From positions 1 through 18,010 of the forward strand of contig CAZSHX010000086.1 of NCBI GenBank assembly GCA_964606895.1: a DNA stretch of 18,010 bases, given 5' to 3'. The notes beneath the pieces were generated by a model that had not been told where the DNA came from, ran no database searches, and saw only the letters and a list, made by a program, of their open reading frames with translations. The translations under genes and the position numbers were made by a program. Shown piece by piece: positions 15,592 to 18,010 of this stretch; positions within the stretch are counted from its first letter, which is position 1, and every line of letters starts with the position of its first letter. This stretch comes from CAZSHX01 sp964606895. Its GTDB lineage: Bacteria > Bacteroidota > Ignavibacteria > Kapaibacteriales > UBA2268.

Positions 15592-16599
15592 CTATTTAGC
15601 ATTTCTTACGTTCAGGATATAATCCTTTAAATTTAAAATTGTTTTTTCAGGTAGATGAAAAGCAACAAAAGGAGTTTGAGGCAATACAATTTCATAAAGG
15701 ATATAATCTTCTAAATGTTCATTTTCTGCTGCCAATTTTAAAATCCTCAATTGAGTATCATCATTGATATTAATTTTTGCATTTTCCAATCCTACTAATA
15801 ATGAAATTAAACACTCTCTATCTTCGATTGTAGAATACTGACCATTAAGAACTCCCATTGATTCGCGGTAGCCTGGCTCATATGTCCACAATGCCTTAGC
15901 CATCGCAAATGCAACCCATTTTTTGTTGATTGCAACACTAATTTTGTTTTCAGATAGTTTTTCAATTTTCATTTGAGGATTGAAACACCAATCTTCCAAA
16001 TTCCTATCAGCTTTCTCGAAGATATTAACCAATGATTTTTTTATTCTTTGATTATTCCTATTTAAAATTTGAGCAATTACAATTTCATCAACTGCATTCT
16101 TGATATCATTTATTGCTAAATATGAATCAGCCAAGAACCAACGAGCCATATAATCAATGTAATTTTTACTTATAGCCATTTTATACCATTTAATTGCACT
16201 GTAATAATCTCCTCTGGTACCGTATAATTGGCCTATATAAGTCATTATATTTGAAAGTGATGAATCAGCTTTAACTGATAGTTTATAATAATAAAGTGCA
16301 CTATCAGGTCTATTATTATTAAAAAAGTTCTCGGCTTTTTCAAATAAAGGTTTGGCAACATCATTTGGATTAAACTTCAATGTGAGAAGTCCAGAATCTG
16401 TCGAAATTCTATAAACACCATGATAGTTTAACTCATCTGAATAATCCTTGCATTCAATTGATGTATCCAATGTATTAACCTCATAATACAATTTTGAATC
16501 AGTCATAATTTTTAATATTTCAATGGGTGTATGTATTTGCTGGGAAAATCCACAAGCCAATACAACCAAGAAGATAAATAACAAACAAATTTTTTTCAA
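15592..16599 (-). CDS. Secreted TPR-repeat protein of unknown function
   Basis: A 335-residue protein with a hydrophobic signal sequence, MKKICLLFIFLVVLACGFSQQ. It could be cut by signal peptidase I after GFSQ. The LAC cysteine is a poor lipobox, so a lipoprotein is less certain. Residues about 85-195 contain at least three TPR-like helical pairs: PLFEKAENFFNNNRPDSALYYYKLSVKAD, TYIGQLYGTRGDYYSAIKWYKMAIS and WFLADSYLAINDIKNAVDEIVIAQ. The C-terminal 140 residues are not recognised. Translation would start at TTG 16599, which overlaps the TGA of the hicA remnant, and no good ribosome site precedes it. It follows the toxin-antitoxin genes without an obvious promoter, so it may be read through from them. 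TPR proteins are scaffolds; nothing points to a specific partner. Confidence 0.7.
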   Translation of the reverse strand: MKKICLLFIFLVVLACGFSQQIHTPIEILKIMTDSKLYYEVNTLDTSIECKDYSDELNYHGVYRISTDSGLLTLKFNPNDVAKPLFEKAENFFNNNRPDSALYYYKLSVKADSSLSNIMTYIGQLYGTRGDYYSAIKWYKMAISKNYIDYMARWFLADSYLAINDIKNAVDEIVIAQILNRNNQRIKKSLVNIFEKADRNLEDWCFNPQMKIEKLSENKISVAINKKWVAFAMAKALWTYEPGYRESMGVLNGQYSTIEDRECLISLLVGLENAKININDDTQLRILKLAAENEHLEDYILYEIVLPQTPFVAFHLPEKTILNLKDYILNVRNAK

Positions 16600-16700
16600 T
16601 TTTTTAAACTTTCATTTATTTTCATATCGTAAAATGGGGGTGATATTTGTATCACGCAACCTAACGTCTCAATAATCTTTATTACATCTTCTCTTTTCAA
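16596..16700 (-). pseudogene. hicA: Truncated HicA toxin remnant
   Basis: A 34-residue frame starts at a TTG overlapping the HicB stop (gcTTGA). LKREDVIKIIETLGCV is a good match to the HicA N-terminal helix. HicA mRNA interferases need a histidine in a following G-S/K-H segment, and normal length is about 60-80 residues. Here similarity stops after about 18 residues, and the rest (SPPFYDMKINESLKN) looks random and runs into the next gene's start. A perfect 6-bp palindrome, GTGATA-TTTG-TATCAC on the plus strand at 16640-16655, lies at that breakpoint. The catalytic histidine is absent, so the toxin is predicted inactive. Confidence 0.7.
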
Positions 16701-16876
16701 GCAAATTCCAACTCGATTGTTATTCTCTTTCCCGGAATTAACTCGTCTGAAATATCTTTAAGGTTTTCAATGAGCTCTTCAAGTGATAATCCCTGAGAAA
16801 CGTATTCGGGATAATCATTGATGTATCCAAGCCAATACAAACCATCCTGCCAATATGTTATTTTACTTTTATTCAT
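16697..16876 (-). CDS. hicB: HicB-family antitoxin-like protein (orphaned)
   Basis: A 59-residue gene. The core ITYWQDGLYWLGYINDYPEYVSQG-like stretch followed by SLEELIENLKDISDELI is the hallmark of HicB's partial RNase H-like fold: a WxDGxYxGY strand unit, a YPxxxxQG turn and an LEEL helix. The short C-terminal strand reads KRITIELEFA. No separate ribbon-helix-helix DNA-binding domain follows, so it resembles short HicB forms. It starts with ATG 16876, 39 bases after the CopG-like antitoxin stop, so the two pairs may be cotranscribed. Its toxin partner downstream is truncated, which leaves it an antitoxin without a target, or one that neutralises a HicA elsewhere. Confidence 0.75.
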   Translation of the reverse strand: MNKSKITYWQDGLYWLGYINDYPEYVSQGLSLEELIENLKDISDELIPGKRITIELEFA

Positions 16877-16915
16877 AATTCTTTGAAAATATTTAACTAA
16901 ATTTCATTTTTAAAA

Positions 16916-17209
16916 CTAAAGAATAACTTTACCAATTGCGAAATTATGTACTAAATTTTCAATTAACTCTTTATAATTCATTCCATATTGATTGCTTTTA
17001 GTAAGAAGAATATCTAAATCCTCTTTATTCAGATTAATATTGATAGTATTTTCGCCCTCATGTTTTTTTGAGAAAAATTCCCTAAGATTATTAGTTCGCT
17101 CATGAATATTCCCTATACTTTGCCATTCATTTCTTTCGATAGACTCAAGCATTTCAACTTCTTCATCTTGCAATTTATAATCTCTCCAATCCTGATTTTT
17201 ATTTTTCAT
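16916..17209 (-). CDS. CopG/BrnA-like ribbon-helix-helix antitoxin
   Basis: A 97-residue protein. The C-terminal half, TININLNKEDLDILLTKSNQYGMNYKELIENLVHNF, is a ribbon-helix-helix pattern: a short polar beta strand then two helices, with G-x-x-Y between them. This is typical of CopG/BrnA/VapB antitoxins that bind their own operator. The N-terminal half is acidic and charged (LQDEEVEMLESIERNEWQ), likely the toxin-binding part. It follows the BrnT-like gene by three bases, with AGGAG at 17218-17222 giving a good ribosome site. Toxin-first order is typical of BrnT/BrnA pairs. Family is inferred from pattern and neighbour. Confidence 0.75.
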   Translation of the reverse strand: MKNKNQDWRDYKLQDEEVEMLESIERNEWQSIGNIHERTNNLREFFSKKHEGENTININLNKEDLDILLTKSNQYGMNYKELIENLVHNFAIGKVIL

Positions 17210-17212
17210 TCT

Positions 17213-17488
17213 TCATTCTCCTAAATAAATTTTAGTAAACTTTCGACTCGGATAAATTGTCTTCAAAAATATTTCATCTTCGCTTTCAATGTAAGGAATT
17301 AAATAAATATATTCCTCAATTTCAATGACGAAAACTCTTTGATTTGAGTATTTCTGGTCATTTGGATGAAATATATCATCAATAATTTCTCCATTAATTA
17401 TTTTCTCGGCAATTATTTCAAACCCGATATTTCTATCTTTTTTAAGAATTAAATTCTTTTCTTCATTCCAATTAAGTCGTTTTTGCAT
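17213..17488 (-). CDS. BrnT-like toxin of a type II toxin-antitoxin pair
   Basis: A 91-residue protein. LNWNEEKNLILKKDRNIGFE matches the WDEEKN...KKHGISFE opening of BrnT-family toxins, which have a RelE-like fold and act as ribonucleases. IIDDIFHPNDQKYSNQRVFVIEI and YIYLIPYIESEDEIFLKTIYPSRKFTK follow in the expected order, including the late PSRK segment where BrnT has its basic catalytic residues. It is somewhat different from classic BrnT (EIIDDIFHPN rather than a VFxDP motif), so it may belong to a sister group. ATG 17488 follows an AGGAAA site, and a TAAATTTG element lies about 30 bases upstream. It heads the strip of minus-strand small genes. Confidence 0.72.
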   Translation of the reverse strand: MQKRLNWNEEKNLILKKDRNIGFEIIAEKIINGEIIDDIFHPNDQKYSNQRVFVIEIEEYIYLIPYIESEDEIFLKTIYPSRKFTKIYLGE

Positions 17489-17514
17489 TTAATTTTCCTG
17501 AAATTAATAACTTA

Positions 17515-17548
17515 CAAATTTACAAAAACAATTTTATTCATTAACAAA
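17515..17548 (-). promoter_or_regulatory. Predicted promoter of the BrnT/CopG-like pair
   Basis: On the minus strand TTTG (17545-17548) and TAAATTTG (17515-17522) are separated by 22 bases, close to the Bacteroidetes pattern. Transcription would start about 20 bases before the toxin ATG. Confidence 0.5.
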
Positions 17549-17604
17549 CTTTTTGAATGTATTTCATATTAATAGAAAAATAATTACTTTGTTCAAAATA
17601 ATGT

Positions 17605-17636
17605 TTTGGAAAGTGGAGGACATGTTTATAATTTTG
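17605..17636 (+). promoter_or_regulatory. Predicted promoter of the heptosyltransferase-like gene
   Basis: TTTG at 17605-17608 and TAATTTTG at 17629-17636 are separated by 20 bases, a full match to the Bacteroidetes -33/-7 pattern. The expected start near 17643 gives a leader of about 54 bases. Confidence 0.65.
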
Positions 17637-17696
17637 TATCTGTCTTTTGGGGATTTGGAATCTATTTCTTTTTCAAATGTTTATTAATTAAAAAAT

Positions 17697-18010
17697 ATGA
17701 AGTTACCCGAACTAAAAAGTTTTAAAAATATCGCAATTGTTCAAACGGCGTTTCTCGGAGATGTTGTTCTGGCTCTGCCTTTGGCTCAAACAATCCGGAA
17801 TTTTAATCCCGATTGTCAAATCAGTTTCGTAACAACACCGGCGGCATCTTCGCTTGTTGCTTCTGCAAAAGCAGTTGATACAATTATCACCTACGACAAA
17901 AAGGGTTTGCAAACAGGCTGGCGTGGAATTAAATTTCTGGCAGAAAGCCTCAAAGAAAAGCACATTGATTGTGTTATCGCTCCTCATTGTTCTTTCAGAA
18001 CAACCTTACT
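17697..18010 (+). CDS. ADP-heptose:LPS heptosyltransferase-like GT9 protein, N-terminal part (runs off the right edge)
   Basis: The frame from ATG 17697 stays open to the window end, giving 104 residues. FKNIAIVQTAFLGDVVLALPLAQTIRNF is the diagnostic GT9 N-terminus, with a GDVVLALP motif lining the acceptor/donor cleft. NPDCQISFVTTPAASSLVASAKAVDTIITYDKKG continues the Rossmann-like half and CVIAPHCSFRTTL matches the family's next strand-loop. GT9 enzymes add heptose to the lipopolysaccharide inner core at the cytoplasmic face of the inner membrane. Whether this is a WaaC- or WaaF-type enzyme cannot be told from the N-terminus. A matching promoter lies upstream and the gene is divergent from the toxin-antitoxin strip. 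An antisense open frame at 17712-17987 is a shadow. Confidence 0.85.
   Translation, partial: MKLPELKSFKNIAIVQTAFLGDVVLALPLAQTIRNFNPDCQISFVTTPAASSLVASAKAVDTIITYDKKGLQTGWRGIKFLAESLKEKHIDCVIAPHCSFRTTL

Noticed and set aside
17712..17987. Minus-strand cysteine-rich frame at the right edge
   Set aside because: It is antisense to the recognisable GT9 N-terminus; the cysteines come from the complement of common codons.
1..18010. CRISPR array, tRNA/rRNA genes, insertion sequence
   Set aside because: No regularly spaced repeats, no tRNA cloverleaf or rRNA sequence, and no transposase or integrase frame were recognised on reading both strands.

Overview
This is an AT-rich bacterial window, most likely from the Bacteroidota/Chlorobiota side of the FCB group. 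Three things point there. Two secreted proteins end in type IX secretion (Por) sorting-domain-like tails. Several genes are preceded by the TTTG / TAnnTTTG promoter pattern known from Bacteroidetes. Lipoproteins and TonB-dependent uptake genes are prominent. A lineage near Ignavibacteria or Kapabacteria is possible, but that is inference.

Layout. Positions 1-215 hold the 3' end of a tRNA pseudouridine synthase (truA), followed by a terminator-like hairpin and a gene-poor stretch. A TolC-family outer-membrane protein lies at 660-1934. Positions 1938-7772 form a cobalamin-acquisition operon: a promoter, a clear cobalamin riboswitch with the B12 box at 2139-2155, then four genes in tight succession. 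These encode a secreted beta-propeller with a T9SS tail, a BtuB-like TonB-dependent receptor, a secreted protein of unrecognised family with a T9SS-like tail, and a lipoprotein beta-propeller resembling BtuG-type cobamide-binding surface proteins. uvrA follows on the same strand (7849-10632).

From 10735 to 17488 everything is on the minus strand. Read in the direction of transcription (right to left), it starts with a strip of small toxin-antitoxin genes: a BrnT/CopG-like pair, then a HicB-like antitoxin followed by a HicA toxin gene cut off after about 18 recognisable residues. A secreted TPR protein follows directly, then a RelE/Phd-like pair. Next come gatE and gatD, the archaeal-type Glu-tRNA(Gln) amidotransferase, arranged as a two-gene operon that ends in a strong hairpin terminator. 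Last is a decayed TPR gene with three in-frame stops. At the right edge (17697 to the end) an ADP-heptose:LPS heptosyltransferase-like gene starts on the plus strand, divergent from the toxin-antitoxin strip.

How the genes work together. The B12 locus reads as one regulated surface machine: the riboswitch senses cobalamin, surface propellers capture it, and the TonB receptor imports it. The unusual point is that two accessory proteins appear to be delivered by T9SS rather than as lipoproteins. GatD and GatE together would make Gln-tRNA(Gln) from Glu-tRNA(Gln). The toxin-antitoxin strip and the two damaged genes (hicA and the TPR gene) mark 10.7-17.5 kb as the fluid part of the window. I saw no rRNA, tRNA, CRISPR array or intact transposase.
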